Shown piece after piece: positions 1-8,826 of a stretch of DNA of 64,000 nucleotides (the stretch's first letter is position 1; every line of letters begins with the position of its first letter). A program made the position numbers and the translations under genes. The notes beneath the pieces are model-generated. The model was not told the origin of the DNA. It worked only from the letters and a program-made list of their open reading frames with translations, and did no database searches. The stretch is from Pseudonocardia sp. DSM 110487 (GTDB lineage Bacteria; Actinomycetota; Actinomycetes; Mycobacteriales; Pseudonocardiaceae): positions 7,750,001-7,814,000 of the forward strand of contig NZ_CP080521.1 in the NCBI RefSeq assembly GCF_019468565.1. Reading direction: 5' to 3'.

Positions 1-82
1 GAACGGCCACCCAGCCGATGAGCCGCCCACTCCATCGGCGCTCCTCGACGATGGGATCGAGCTCGACGGTCGCGTCATTCAC
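1..82 (-). CDS. Partial CDS running off the left edge
   Basis: A GTG at 82 overlaps the TGA of the upstream monooxygenase as GTGA, the coupling used repeatedly in this window. The first 27 codons read as a plausible protein start (MNDATVELDPIVEE, then a short hydrophobic stretch LIGWVAV). The rest lies outside the window. No family can be named. It is probably co-transcribed with the monooxygenase at 79-1203. Confidence 0.5.
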   Translation of the reverse strand, partial: MNDATVELDPIVEERRWSGRLIGWVAV

Positions 83-1203
83 GATGCGCTCGCCGCTCGC
101 AGGCGCTCGTTGCGGGCGTCGATGGCCTCCCATGTGAGTGGCGTCTGGGTTTCGCGGCCCTGGTAGACCCGCTCCTGGGCTGCGGTGACGTAGGGACGCT
201 GCCGGGCCTCGTACCGTTCGAACGCTGCGGTGTAGTCCGTTCCGCACCGGTCGAGTTCCTCAGCGAGGAACCAGGCGCCGGTGAGCGCGAGCGAGGTGCC
301 CCGCCCGGAGAGGAAGGCCGCGCAGTACCCGGCGTCCCCGACGAGGGCGACGCGGCCGCGGTGCCAGGAAGGCATGTGGATCTGGCTCGCGGAGTCGAAG
401 AAGAGCTCGGGGTCGGCGCGGGCCGCGTCGAGCAGCTGGGGGATCTTCCACGAGGTGTGGCCCGCGAAGGCGTCGACGAGGATCTTCTTCTGGGCGTCCA
501 GGTCGCGGTGGTCGAAGTCGAGCCATTCCGAGCGGAAGGTGAACATCGCCAGCGCCGTGCCCTTGAACCGGGCGCCGTTGAACCGGGCGATGCCCACCAT
601 CCGGCCGGGGACGTTGTGCAGGGTGACGCCGTCGGGCCCTGCCTCGTCGGGGAGATCGGCGAGAGCGATGTAGACACCGAGGTGGCGGAGGTGGTCCCGC
701 TCGGGCCCGAACGCCAGCCTGCGTACCGCGGAGTGCTGGCCGTCGGCACCGAGCACCAGGTCGTACCTTTCGGTACGGCCGGACCTGAACTCCACGTCGA
801 CGCCGTCGCCGTCGTCGGTCAGCGCCTCGATCGAGTCGCCGAAGCGGATCGTCGCCGTGTCCGGGAGTGCGTCGGCGAGGCTGTGAACCAGGTCCTCGCG
901 GACGATCTCGATGTCGTCTTCGGAGTCGCTTACCTCGGCCATCGGGATGCTGGCCACCGGTTCGCCGTCGGCGTCGACGAACTGGTTGAGCTCGCTCATC
1001 CGGACCCGTTGTTCCCGGATCTTCGCGAGCAGCCCCATCTTGTCCACGATCTCGATGGCGTCGCCTCGGACGTCGATCGGTGTGCCCTTGACCCGCAGGT
1101 GGCGGGCGTACTCGACGACGGTGACGTCGTGGCCGCGGGTGCCGAGGTCGAGTGCGCAGGCGAGCCCGGCGATGCCGGCTCCGGAAACGAGGATCTTCAC
1201 CAT
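79..1203 (-). CDS. FAD-dependent aromatic-type monooxygenase
   Basis: A 374-residue group A flavoprotein monooxygenase (PHBH/TetX-like fold). The N-terminal dinucleotide-binding motif GAGIAGLACAL lies near residues 8-18, with the acidic end of the second strand (VVE) near 30. A central LGADGQHSAVR motif and the late GDAGY flavin motif (near residue 290) are both present. Such enzymes use NAD(P)H and O2 to hydroxylate aromatic or polyketide substrates; the substrate here is unknown. The ATG at 1203 lies 19 nt inside a divergent promoter region shared with a TetR gene, so the TetR protein is its likely repressor. Confidence 0.85.
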   Translation of the reverse strand: MVKILVSGAGIAGLACALDLGTRGHDVTVVEYARHLRVKGTPIDVRGDAIEIVDKMGLLAKIREQRVRMSELNQFVDADGEPVASIPMAEVSDSEDDIEIVREDLVHSLADALPDTATIRFGDSIEALTDDGDGVDVEFRSGRTERYDLVLGADGQHSAVRRLAFGPERDHLRHLGVYIALADLPDEAGPDGVTLHNVPGRMVGIARFNGARFKGTALAMFTFRSEWLDFDHRDLDAQKKILVDAFAGHTSWKIPQLLDAARADPELFFDSASQIHMPSWHRGRVALVGDAGYCAAFLSGRGTSLALTGAWFLAEELDRCGTDYTAAFERYEARQRPYVTAAQERVYQGRETQTPLTWEAIDARNERLRAASAS

Positions 1204-1222
1204 GGGGGCCTTCCGTCGAGCC

Positions 1223-1245
1223 TAAAGCAACTATCTGTTGCTTTA
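1223..1245. promoter_or_regulatory. Inverted repeat operator, TetR type
   Basis: Perfect 9-bp arms TAAAGCAAC and GTTGCTTTA are separated by TATCT. The site lies between the divergent monooxygenase (start 1203) and TetR gene (start 1333), and is AT-rich against a GC-rich background. Position and symmetry suggest the TetR operator, which is an inference. Confidence 0.6.
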
Positions 1246-1332
1246 ATCGACGATACGCCCCGCTCGAGTGCGCCTGCAACACGGGGTCGACGACAATCAG
1301 CGCCCGAGCGGAGGACAGGAGGTGAGCCACTG

Positions 1333-1938
1333 ATGGCCAGCACCGTGGATCGGCCGTCGGCACGTCGTCCCGGTGGCCGCACCGCGCGGGTGCGAGCGCA
1401 GATCCTCGCTGCGACCGCCGAGCTCGTCGCGCGCGACGGCATCGCGGGCTTCCGCTACGAGGAGGTCGCCGAGGTCGCCGGCGTGCACAAGACCAGCGTC
1501 TACCGCAACTGGCCCGACCGCGAGGAGCTGGTCGTCGAGGCACTGCTGCAGTACGCCGACGACGTCGGGTCGGTCGGGGACACCGGCGAGCTCCGCAGGG
1601 ACCTGGTGGACTTCCTGATGGCCATCGCCGAAGGCCTGGGCAGGCCGATCGGCCGGGCGATCGCACTGGCCGCCGAGGCCGCCCACGAAAGCCCGGCCGT
1701 CCGGCGGGTGACGACCAGGATCCACGAAGAGCGTGCCACCGGCACGCGGCGCCGGGTGGAACTGGCCATCGAACGGGGCGAACTGCCGCCGGTCGACTTC
1801 TCCCTGCTCGGCGAGATGCTCTCCGGTCCGGTGCACCTCATCGTGAACCGCGGCATCCGCCCGTTCACCCGCGCGGACGCGGAGCGCATCGTCGACGTGG
1901 TGCTCGCGGGCATGCGGGCCACAACACCGCGCACCTGA
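1333..1938 (+). CDS. TetR/AcrR family transcriptional regulator
   Basis: 201 residues. The N-terminal TetR helix-turn-helix spans about residues 20-65: an ILAATAELVARDG helix, then YEEVAEVAGVHKTSVYRNWPDREEL. The remainder is the ligand-binding domain with a TetR_C_16-like C-terminus. The ATG at 1333 follows GGAGGACAGGAGG-like purines and sits right at the start of the homology, so longer upstream reading is not needed. It is divergent from the monooxygenase, with an inverted repeat between them, and is likely a ligand-responsive repressor of that gene and of itself. Confidence 0.88.
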   Translation: MASTVDRPSARRPGGRTARVRAQILAATAELVARDGIAGFRYEEVAEVAGVHKTSVYRNWPDREELVVEALLQYADDVGSVGDTGELRRDLVDFLMAIAEGLGRPIGRAIALAAEAAHESPAVRRVTTRIHEERATGTRRRVELAIERGELPPVDFSLLGEMLSGPVHLIVNRGIRPFTRADAERIVDVVLAGMRATTPRT

Positions 1939-1969
1939 GCGCCCGCAGCGCGCCCTGCCATCAGGCCCG

Positions 1970-3421
1970 TCAGCTCTGGGGCAGCAGCGGCAAGGTGAGC
2001 CGGAAGCAGGCACCCTTCCCCAGCGCCGTCTCCAGTACGACGTCGCCGTCGTGGGCACGCGCCAGCGACCGAGCGATGGCCAGCCCCAGCCCGGCGTTGG
2101 CGCCGCCGGAACGGGCGCGGGAGCGGTCGGTGCGGTAGAAGCGGTCGAAGACGCGGCCGGCCTGGTCGGCCGCCATGCCAGGGCCCTCGTCGGCCACCTC
2201 GAGCACGGCGCGGCCGTCCGCGGTTCCGACACCGATGCGTACCGGCGTGCCCGGCGGCGTGTGGGCGGCGGCGTTGCCCACCAGGTTGGCGATGATCTGA
2301 CGCAGCCGGTCCTCGTCGGCGTGCACCGGGGCGGGGCCCGGCGGGCCGTTGCCGCCGGGGCCGGTCAGGCCGACGGTCCGGGAGGGGTCCAGCGCCCGCA
2401 GGTCGTCGCGTGCGTCGGTGGCCAGCGTCCGTAGGTCCATCGGGGCCCGGTCGAGGTGCCCTTCCGATGCGTCGTCGAGCTGGGCGAGCAGGAGCAGGTT
2501 CTCGGTGAGGGCGGTGAGCCGGGTGGCTTCGCGGTCGATGCGGTGCATCGCCTCGTCGACATCGGCGCGTTCGGCGAGCGCGCCCATCCGGTACAGCTGG
2601 GCCGATCCCTTGATCACGAACAGCGGTGTGCGCAGCTCGTGGCTGGCGTCCGAGACGAAGGTCCGCATCCGCGCCTCGGAGACGGCCTGCGCGGCGAAGG
2701 CCCGCTCCAGCTGGCCGAGCATGACGTTCAGCGAGGTCGCGAGGTGCCCGATCTCCGTCCCGGGCGCCGCGACCACGGGGACGCGCCTGCTCAGGTCACC
2801 GGAGGCGATGGCGGCCGCCGTGTGCTCGATGCGACGCAACGGCCGCAGGCCCTGGCCAAGGGCGTACCAGCCGGCCGCCGTCAGCAGCACGAGCAGCGCG
2901 GCGCCGCTGATCACGTTGGTGGTCCGCAGCCGGTCCACCGTGGCGTCGGCCTCGGCCAGCGGAGCGGCCGCGACCATCGTCCAGTCCTGCCCGGCCCCGG
3001 CCCTGGCGACAGCGCGCCACCGGGACGAGCCGTCGGCGCCGTCGATGTCGACGGCCGTGCCGTCGGTGGGGACCCCGCGCAGCACGTCGCCGGTGGGCAG
3101 GGCGGCCTCGTCCACGCGGGACGAGTGGACGCCGCGCGCCACCGCGCCACCGGCGTCCAGGTACACCAGGTACGGGGTGCCGATGAGGTCGAGGCCCGGA
3201 TCGAGCACCGCGAGCGACGCGGTGTTCCCCGGGTCGTCGGGCCCGATCGCCGGTGCCTGCGCCAGCAGGGTGGTGAAGGAACGCAGCTGGGTGTCGAGCC
3301 GGTTCAGCTGGTAGCGCTCCAGCTGATCGGTCGCGACGGCGCTGACGACGCTCAGCCCGACCAGCAGCAGCGCCGCGGTGAGCAGGAGGAGCCGCAGCCG
3401 CAGGGAGAGCAGCCGTCTCAT
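1970..3421 (-). CDS. Sensor histidine kinase (OmpR-partner type)
   Basis: 483 residues. A membrane segment (about 5-30) is followed by an extracytoplasmic sensor region, a second membrane segment (about 168-188) and a HAMP linker (about 190-240). The H-box has FVSDASHELRTPL with phospho-acceptor H261. The C-terminal HATPase domain has the N-box IIANLVGNAAAHTP, G1 DEGPGM and G2 GLGLAIA. The protein autophosphorylates and passes phosphate to the adjacent response regulator. Its ATG overlaps that gene's TGA (ATGA at 3418-3421), so translation is coupled. The stimulus is unknown; the ABC exporter genes upstream suggest an envelope-stress or drug signal. Confidence 0.92.
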   Translation of the reverse strand: MRRLLSLRLRLLLLTAALLLVGLSVVSAVATDQLERYQLNRLDTQLRSFTTLLAQAPAIGPDDPGNTASLAVLDPGLDLIGTPYLVYLDAGGAVARGVHSSRVDEAALPTGDVLRGVPTDGTAVDIDGADGSSRWRAVARAGAGQDWTMVAAAPLAEADATVDRLRTTNVISGAALLVLLTAAGWYALGQGLRPLRRIEHTAAAIASGDLSRRVPVVAAPGTEIGHLATSLNVMLGQLERAFAAQAVSEARMRTFVSDASHELRTPLFVIKGSAQLYRMGALAERADVDEAMHRIDREATRLTALTENLLLLAQLDDASEGHLDRAPMDLRTLATDARDDLRALDPSRTVGLTGPGGNGPPGPAPVHADEDRLRQIIANLVGNAAAHTPPGTPVRIGVGTADGRAVLEVADEGPGMAADQAGRVFDRFYRTDRSRARSGGANAGLGLAIARSLARAHDGDVVLETALGKGACFRLTLPLLPQS

Positions 3422-4134
3422 CGCCTTGGCTCGCGCATCACGTAGCCCACGCCGTGCACGGTGTGGATGAGCTTGGGCTCCTCGACGTCGACCTTGCGCC
3501 GCAGGTAGGAGATGTAGGTGTCCACGATGCCGGCGTCACCGGCGAAGTCGTAGTGCCACACCCGGTCCAGGATCTGCGCCTTGGACACGACGTGACCGGC
3601 GTTCTCCATCAGGTAGCGCAGCAGCCGGAACTCGGTGGCGGTCACCCGCAGCGGCCGGCCGTCCCGGGTCACCTGGTGCCCGTCCGGGTCGAGCGCGAGC
3701 GTGCCCACGGTCAGCACGCCGGTGTGGTGGCCCGCCGTCCGCCGCAGGATCGCGCGGATCCGGGCGATCAGCTCCTCCAGGTCGAACGGCTTGGTGACGT
3801 AGTCGTCGGCACCGAGGGACAGCCCGGTCACCTTGTCGGCCTGCCGGTCCCGGGCGGTGAGGAACAGGACCGGCACCGGCCCGCCGCGGCCGGTCACCCG
3901 CAGGTCGCGCAGCCGCCGGACCACCTCGAAGCCGTCCATGTCCGGCAGCATCACGTCGAGCAGTACGAGGTCGGGTGGGTCCCGGGTGGCCGCGGCGACC
4001 GCCTCGCCCGCGGTCGCCGCGGACGTCACCTCGAAACCGGCGAACCGCAGCGTGGCCGACAGCAGCTCCCGCACGGTCGCCTCGTCCTCCACCACGAGCA
4101 GCCGCGCGCCGCCGGTCGGGCTGTCATCTCTCAC
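3418..4134 (-). CDS. OmpR/PhoB family response regulator
   Basis: 238 residues. Receiver domain about 10-125 with acidic pocket ED (17-18), phospho-acceptor D60 in LVLLDVMLPDMDG, the conserved Thr (LTA, near 92) and K114 in YVTKPF. A C-terminal winged helix (about 140-235) has the RVTATEFRLLRYLMEN and HTVHGVGYVMR signatures. It is the cognate partner of the overlapping histidine kinase. It is third in a leftward ABC ATPase-permease-regulator-kinase operon, and by analogy to such units it probably controls the transporter genes. Confidence 0.93.
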   Translation of the reverse strand: MRDDSPTGGARLLVVEDEATVRELLSATLRFAGFEVTSAATAGEAVAAATRDPPDLVLLDVMLPDMDGFEVVRRLRDLRVTGRGGPVPVLFLTARDRQADKVTGLSLGADDYVTKPFDLEELIARIRAILRRTAGHHTGVLTVGTLALDPDGHQVTRDGRPLRVTATEFRLLRYLMENAGHVVSKAQILDRVWHYDFAGDAGIVDTYISYLRRKVDVEEPKLIHTVHGVGYVMREPRR

Positions 4135-4171
4135 TTGCTCCTCGCATGCGGATCACGATACGAACAACGCG

Positions 4172-4951
4172 TCACACGTCGCGGCGCTCGAACACCACGA
4201 ACGCGACCGCGAGCAGGGCGACGACGCCGGCTCCCATGCCGGCGAGGTTCAGCCATGGCTGGGGGTAGTCGGGGTTGGGCACGGTCGCCAGTAGGGCGGC
4301 TCCGCCCAGCGTCGGCCAGAGGTCGAGCAAGCCGTCCAGCCACGACGGGAAGATGCCGTCCACGGCGGGTATCAGCAGCACGATCCCCACCAGGGTGGCC
4401 AGGGCACCTGCCGTGGCGCGGATGATCGTCCCGAGGGCCACCGCGAGCAGCGCGATCACCGCGAGGTAGAGGCCACCGCCCACCACCGCGGAGAGCGCAC
4501 GTGGATCGCCGAGGGTCGCGTGCGGCACGCCGGCCGCGGCGAAGCCGGCCTGCCCGATGAGGAAGACCGCGAACATCAGCGCCTGCCCGGCCACCAGCGC
4601 GACGGCCGCGACCACCGCCACCTTCGCCCCCAGCAGCCGGTGCCTGCGCGGTGTGGCGCTCAGCGACGTCCGCATCAGGCCGGTCGCGTACTCGGACGTG
4701 ACGACGAGGACCCCCAGCACCCCGATGATCAGCTGGGCGATGAAGTACATCATCAGGCTGCGGTACGTCGGGTCCCAGTCCTGCCGTTCCTGGGCCGTAC
4801 CGGTCACGTACGACTGTGCGCCGGGGTCCATCGACAGGAGCGTGAGGCCGAGCCCGACCGCGACGAGGCCGCCGAGGGTGAGCCACGTCGAGCGCAGGCT
4901 GCAGAACTTGATCCATTCGCTGCGAAGGGTGTCGGCGAAGCGGGTGCTCAT
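4172..4951 (-). CDS. ABC-2 type transporter permease
   Basis: 259 residues with about six hydrophobic segments. The charged start (RFADTLRSEWIKFCSLRSTW) is typical of ABC-2 permeases that pair with DrrA/NatA-type ATPases. No nucleotide-binding motifs are present. The ATG at 4951 overlaps the ATPase stop (ATGA). Probable role: membrane half of an exporter for a drug, peptide or lipid; the substrate cannot be read from the sequence. Confidence 0.85.
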   Translation of the reverse strand: MSTRFADTLRSEWIKFCSLRSTWLTLGGLVAVGLGLTLLSMDPGAQSYVTGTAQERQDWDPTYRSLMMYFIAQLIIGVLGVLVVTSEYATGLMRTSLSATPRRHRLLGAKVAVVAAVALVAGQALMFAVFLIGQAGFAAAGVPHATLGDPRALSAVVGGGLYLAVIALLAVALGTIIRATAGALATLVGIVLLIPAVDGIFPSWLDGLLDLWPTLGGAALLATVPNPDYPQPWLNLAGMGAGVVALLAVAFVVFERRDV

Positions 4952-5862
4952 GCCGTGGCTCCCTGGTACTCGACGCTGTCCCTGGTCAGCTCCATGAAGG
5001 CGTCCTCAAGCGAAGCGCGCTGCGGCGCGAGCTCGCTGAGCGCGACACGGTGGTAGGCCGCGAGCTTGCCGATCTCCGCGCCGGTCATGCCGGAGACGAC
5101 CAGGGACGATTCCGACCCCTTCCGGACGGTCGCGCCAGCGGCCGACAGCCGGACCGCGAACGCAGGGGCCTCGTCGGTGCGCACGAGCACCGTGCCCTCC
5201 CCGTTGGCCCGCATGAACTCGCTCATGCCCGTGTCGGCGATCAGCCGGCCCTGGCCTATGACCACCAGGTGGTCGGCGGTCTGCGCCATCTCGCTCATGA
5301 GATGGCTCGAGACCAGCACCGCCCGGCCCTCGCGGGCGAGCGACCGCATGAACTCCCGGATCCAACGGATGCCCTCCGGATCGAGCCCGTTCACCGGCTC
5401 GTCGAAGATCAGTACCCGGGGATCCCCGAGCAGCGTCGCCGCGATCCCGAGCCGCTGCCGCATGCCGAGCGAGAAGACTCCGGCACGTCGGCGGGCCACG
5501 CCGTCCAGGCCGGTACGGGCCAGCACCTCGCCGACCCGGCGGCGGGGAAGGCCGTTGCTCGCGGCCAGCGCGAGCAGATGGTCGTACGCCGTCCGGCCAC
5601 CGTGCACCGCACCGGCGTCCAGCAGCGCGCCCACCTCGGTCAGCGGCACGGGCAGGTCCCGATAGCGCCGGCCGCCGATGGTGACCGAACCACCGCTCGA
5701 GGCGGCTAGGCCCATGATCATCCGCATCGTGGTGGACTTGCCGGCCCCGTTGGGACCGAGGAATCCGGTCACCTGCCCGGCGGGGACGGTGAACGACAGG
5801 TCGTCCACCACGGTTCGGGACCCGTACCGCTTCGTCAGCCCTCGTACGTCGATGCTCGTCAT
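4948..5862 (-). CDS. ABC transporter ATP-binding protein (DrrA/CcmA type)
   Basis: 304 residues from the ATG at 5862, chosen because the ABC homology (MTSIDVRGLTKRYG) begins there; upstream codons in frame look like arginine-rich non-coding translation. Walker A GPNGAGKST is at about 36-44, the signature FSLGMRQRLGIA and Walker B VLIFDEPVNGLDP follow, and there is a switch His in SSHLM. The C-terminal 90 residues resemble the regulatory tail of NatA/DrrA-type ATPases. First gene of the exporter/two-component operon. Confidence 0.9.
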   Translation of the reverse strand: MTSIDVRGLTKRYGSRTVVDDLSFTVPAGQVTGFLGPNGAGKSTTMRMIMGLAASSGGSVTIGGRRYRDLPVPLTEVGALLDAGAVHGGRTAYDHLLALAASNGLPRRRVGEVLARTGLDGVARRRAGVFSLGMRQRLGIAATLLGDPRVLIFDEPVNGLDPEGIRWIREFMRSLAREGRAVLVSSHLMSEMAQTADHLVVIGQGRLIADTGMSEFMRANGEGTVLVRTDEAPAFAVRLSAAGATVRKGSESSLVVSGMTGAEIGKLAAYHRVALSELAPQRASLEDAFMELTRDSVEYQGATA

Positions 5863-5893
5863 GGCCGGAATCGTGGTGGCCCGCGCCGGCCGG

Positions 5894-5909
5894 CTTCTGG
5901 GAGCTTCTG
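5894..5909. promoter_or_regulatory. Direct repeat, possible response-regulator box
   Basis: Two CTTCTG hexamers start exactly 10 bp apart, about 32-47 bp upstream of the exporter ATPase start at 5862. Tandem half-sites with about one helical turn between them are typical of OmpR/PhoB-family binding, so autoregulation by the operon's response regulator is possible. Weak, position-based evidence. Confidence 0.3.
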
Positions 5910-6031
5910 AACGAACTCTGAGAGATCCGCGGCTCCGGCCCGCCCGGAGGGCCCCGCAACTCCGAGATTCACAGAATTGTCTCCGGCCTGGGCTGCGCCA
6001 CCGCAGTGAGCGCATTCGCCCTTGCGCCCGC

Positions 6032-7384
6032 TCAGGCCCGGGCCGGAGCCGCGATGGCGGCCGGTCGGCCGAGGTCGCCCAGCGGGGTCCGGTGGGCCTC
6101 GCGCATCGTGAGGACGGCGATCACCGCGACGACGGCGGTGGCACTGGTGAACGCGGCGACCGGACCCCAGCTGGCGAGGTCCGGCCCGGCCAGCGCGGCG
6201 GCGATGGTCGGGGCGAAACCGCCCAGTGCGAACCCGAACTGGGTGCCGACCGCGACCCCGGACATACGCACCTTGGTGTCGAACTGCTCGTTCCACAACG
6301 CGAAGGCCGACCCCGCGTAGCCGCTGTAGGCCACCGACACCATCAGGATGCCGAACAGGAAGACCAGCCCGATGTCACGCTGGCTGATCGCCCACAGGAA
6401 CGGCCAGATCAGTACGGCGGTGCCGAGCATCCCGATCGCGTAGACCGGCTTGCGGCCGAACCGGTCGGCCAGCAGTCCCGCGGCCGGGATCGCGGCCAGC
6501 GCGATGGCGTTGACCACGATCGACAGCCACAGGAAGACGCTGCGCGACATCCCCATCGCGTTCGCCCCGTAGGCCAGCGCGAACTGCCCGAAGATCGTGC
6601 TGTTGACCGAGGCGAGCGCGGCGAACAGGACCTTCAGCACGTCCGGGGTGTAGTGCCGGAACAGCACCTTCAGCGGGGCCCGCGGCACGACGTCGCGCTC
6701 CTGCTCCTCGGTGAACGCCGGGCTCTCCCCCAGGCTTCGGCGGATCCACCAGCCGACCAGCAACACCACGGCGCTGAGCAGGAACGGGATCCGCCACCCC
6801 CACGACAACAGGGCGTCCTCGGGCAGCGCGGCCACCGGCAGGAACGCGGCGCTGGCCAGGATGTTGCCGCCCTGGGTCCCGCCAAGGGTGAAGCTGGTGA
6901 AGAAGGCCCGCCGGTTCTCCGGGGCGTGCTCCAGTGCGGTGGAGCTCGCGCTGGACTGCTCGCCGGAGACCGCGAGCCCCTGGCACAGCCGCAGGACCAG
7001 CAGCAGGATCGGCGCGGCGAACCCGATCTGCTCGTAGGTCGGCAGCACACCGATGAGGAAGGTGGCCGCGCCCATGCCGAACAGGGTCAGGACGAGGACG
7101 CGCTTGCGTCCGATGGTGTCGCCGAGGTGCCCGAGGATGAACGAGCCGACCGGCCGGGCCACATACGCCACCCCGAAGGTGGCCAACGAGGCGATGGTTG
7201 CCGCGGTCGGGTTGCCGGCCGGGAAGAAGATCTTCGGGAACACCAGCGCGGCCGCGGTCCCGTAGATGAAGAAGTCGTAGTACTCCAGCGCGCTGCCGAT
7301 CCACGACGAGACCGCCGCCTTCCGCGGTGTCCTCTCGATCCCGGACCCGCTCGTCCCTGCCGATCCGACCACGTTGTCGTCCAC
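6032..7384 (-). CDS. MFS transporter, metabolite:H+ symporter (ShiA-like)
   Basis: 450 residues from a GTG at 7384, preceded by GGAGGAACT. About 12 membrane segments. The first helix motif SSWIGSALEYYDFFIYGTAA and the loop GHLGDTIGRKRVLV are hallmarks of the MHS subfamily (shikimate, proline/betaine and dicarboxylate carriers). The gene lies 29 bp downstream of the dehydroquinase-like gene and is read with it, suggesting import of a shikimate/quinate-like hydroxy acid. A GntR gene diverges upstream. Confidence 0.88.
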   Translation of the reverse strand: MDDNVVGSAGTSGSGIERTPRKAAVSSWIGSALEYYDFFIYGTAAALVFPKIFFPAGNPTAATIASLATFGVAYVARPVGSFILGHLGDTIGRKRVLVLTLFGMGAATFLIGVLPTYEQIGFAAPILLLVLRLCQGLAVSGEQSSASSTALEHAPENRRAFFTSFTLGGTQGGNILASAAFLPVAALPEDALLSWGWRIPFLLSAVVLLVGWWIRRSLGESPAFTEEQERDVVPRAPLKVLFRHYTPDVLKVLFAALASVNSTIFGQFALAYGANAMGMSRSVFLWLSIVVNAIALAAIPAAGLLADRFGRKPVYAIGMLGTAVLIWPFLWAISQRDIGLVFLFGILMVSVAYSGYAGSAFALWNEQFDTKVRMSGVAVGTQFGFALGGFAPTIAAALAGPDLASWGPVAAFTSATAVVAVIAVLTMREAHRTPLGDLGRPAAIAAPARA

Positions 7385-7413
7385 AGTTCCTCCGTCTGGT
7401 TGGGTACGGCCGG

Positions 7414-7851
7414 TCAGTCGCCGCGGATCTTGTGGACGATCGCGTCCAGTGCCATCGAGTAGCCGCGCCATCCGGCGCCGGCCACGTACACCGCCGCGGT
7501 GCCGGCGAAGATGTCGGTGCGCTCCTTGGCGTCGATGGCGTGCCACTGCGAGATGTGGACCACGGCGTAGGGCAGTTCCGTGTCCCGCACCGCGTCGAGC
7601 AACGAGTAGGCCGCGGCGCTGAGGCCCGCCGGATTGATCACGATCCCGGCCCAGTCGTCCTGGTTGTCGTGCACGAAGTCGATGAGCGCTGCCTCGCTGT
7701 TGGACTGCAGGTGATCGAGGTCGACCTCGAGCTCGGCGGCGGTCTTGTCCAGGTCGGCGGTGATCTCGGCCAGCGTCACCCGCCCGTACTTCGCGGGGTT
7801 CCGCCGGCCCAGCCGGTTCAGGTTCGGCCCCTGCAGAACAGCGATCTTCAT
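7414..7851 (-). CDS. Divergent type II 3-dehydroquinate dehydratase-like protein
   Basis: 145 residues, the usual length for type II dehydroquinases. Conserved: GPNLNRLGRRNPAKYG (lid with Arg and Tyr, near 16-22), QSNSEAALIDFVH and VVHIS with the catalytic-type His at about 99. Altered: the INPGAYTHTS-type loop reads INPAGLSAAAY, losing the Thr/His pair, and the HAREEFR substrate-arginine motif reads HAIDAKER. The fold is clear but the active site differs where carboxylate and hydroxyls are held, so it may act on a related substrate. It is the first gene before the ShiA-like carrier and divergent from a GntR regulator, which suggests a catabolic rather than biosynthetic role. Confidence 0.78.
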   Translation of the reverse strand: MKIAVLQGPNLNRLGRRNPAKYGRVTLAEITADLDKTAAELEVDLDHLQSNSEAALIDFVHDNQDDWAGIVINPAGLSAAAYSLLDAVRDTELPYAVVHISQWHAIDAKERTDIFAGTAAVYVAGAGWRGYSMALDAIVHKIRGD

Positions 7852-7940
7852 ACCCGACGGCTCCTATGATGTGGCGATGAGCGGCGTGCTGCGGGCCAGT
7901 GCCTGTCGCCACCCGGGGTGTCATCTGCGTGGCCGCCTCG

Positions 7941-7961
7941 TCGAATATATTTTCGATATAC
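7941..7961. promoter_or_regulatory. AT-rich palindromic GntR operator candidate
   Basis: Within the 132-bp divergent region, TATAT and ATATA arms surround TTTCG (7946-7960), inside a longer TCGAATATATTTTCGATATA tract. This AT-rich island is conspicuous in the surrounding GC-rich DNA. FadR-subfamily regulators bind such short palindromes next to their own start (GTG 7984). Confidence 0.5.
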
Positions 7962-7983
7962 ACGCCTGGTCAAGAGGGATGTT

Positions 7984-8652
7984 GTGAGCGGAGCAACCAA
8001 GTCCAACCTCGCGTACGACCGCGCCCGGCGCGACATCGTGACCGGCGTGATCCCCGCCAACGAGCCGATCGACGAGGCCGCCCTCGGCGCCCGCTACGGC
8101 CTGGGCAGGACCCCGATCCGGGAGGCGCTCAAGCAGCTCCGCAACGACCAGCTCATCGTCTGGCCGGACCGCCGCTCCCCCTACGTCCCCGAGATCGGCG
8201 TCGCGCACGTCAAGTCGCTGTACGAAGCCAGGACGATCCTCGAGACGCAGATCGCCGTCCTCGCAGCACAACGCATCACCGACACCGCCGCCGACCGGCT
8301 CGACGAGCTCGTCGCCGAGGAGGCCGACCTCGTCGAACGGGGCAAGGGCTACGAGGCCGCCGAGGTAGACCTGCTGTTCCACCAGGGGGTCGCCGAGGCC
8401 ACCGGCAACCCGTTCCTGGTCGACGCCTCCACCCGGATCAACACCTCGGCCCTGCGGATCTGGTACCGGATGATCGTCACCGTGGAGATGATCGCGCAGG
8501 AGCACGCCGACATCGTCGAGGCGCTGCGCCGGCACGACGTCGACGCCTCGGTCGCAGCGGTCGACCGCCACATCCGCAACGCCTACGACCGCTACATCCG
8601 GATGACCTCACGCTTGCCCGGTGCGTCACCCCACGAACGAGCCGCCGGCTGA
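7984..8652 (+). CDS. GntR family regulator, FadR subfamily
   Basis: 222 residues from the GTG at 7984. An upstream GTG at 7918 would add 22 residues encoded across the operator and is less likely. N-terminal winged helix: DRARRDIVTGVIPANEPIDEAALGARYGLGRTPIREALKQLRNDQLI. The all-helical FCD ligand domain follows, with metal/carboxylate-binding His in LLFHQGVAEATGN and a late DRHIRN. Likely repressor of the divergent dehydroquinase-like/MHS carrier pair, responding to their substrate or product. Confidence 0.87.
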   Translation: MSGATKSNLAYDRARRDIVTGVIPANEPIDEAALGARYGLGRTPIREALKQLRNDQLIVWPDRRSPYVPEIGVAHVKSLYEARTILETQIAVLAAQRITDTAADRLDELVAEEADLVERGKGYEAAEVDLLFHQGVAEATGNPFLVDASTRINTSALRIWYRMIVTVEMIAQEHADIVEALRRHDVDASVAAVDRHIRNAYDRYIRMTSRLPGASPHERAAG

Positions 8653-8826
8653 CCGACGAACGGGCCGCACCTGGTTGCGCGCGGCGCCACCGGAGGCGGT
8701 CCGACGGACATGATCGAGGCCTCGGCGCGAAAACGGGCGAAAACGACCCGAGAACGCGCCGAACTACTGATCAAGCCGCCATTCCGGGGTCAATGCGGCG
8801 ATCAAGGGGAAATGGTTGCTAATGGG

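Noticed and set aside
7852..7983. Upstream GTG (7918) as the GntR start
   Set aside because: The added residues are encoded by the operator and show no homology; the GTG at 7984 fits the start of the winged helix better.
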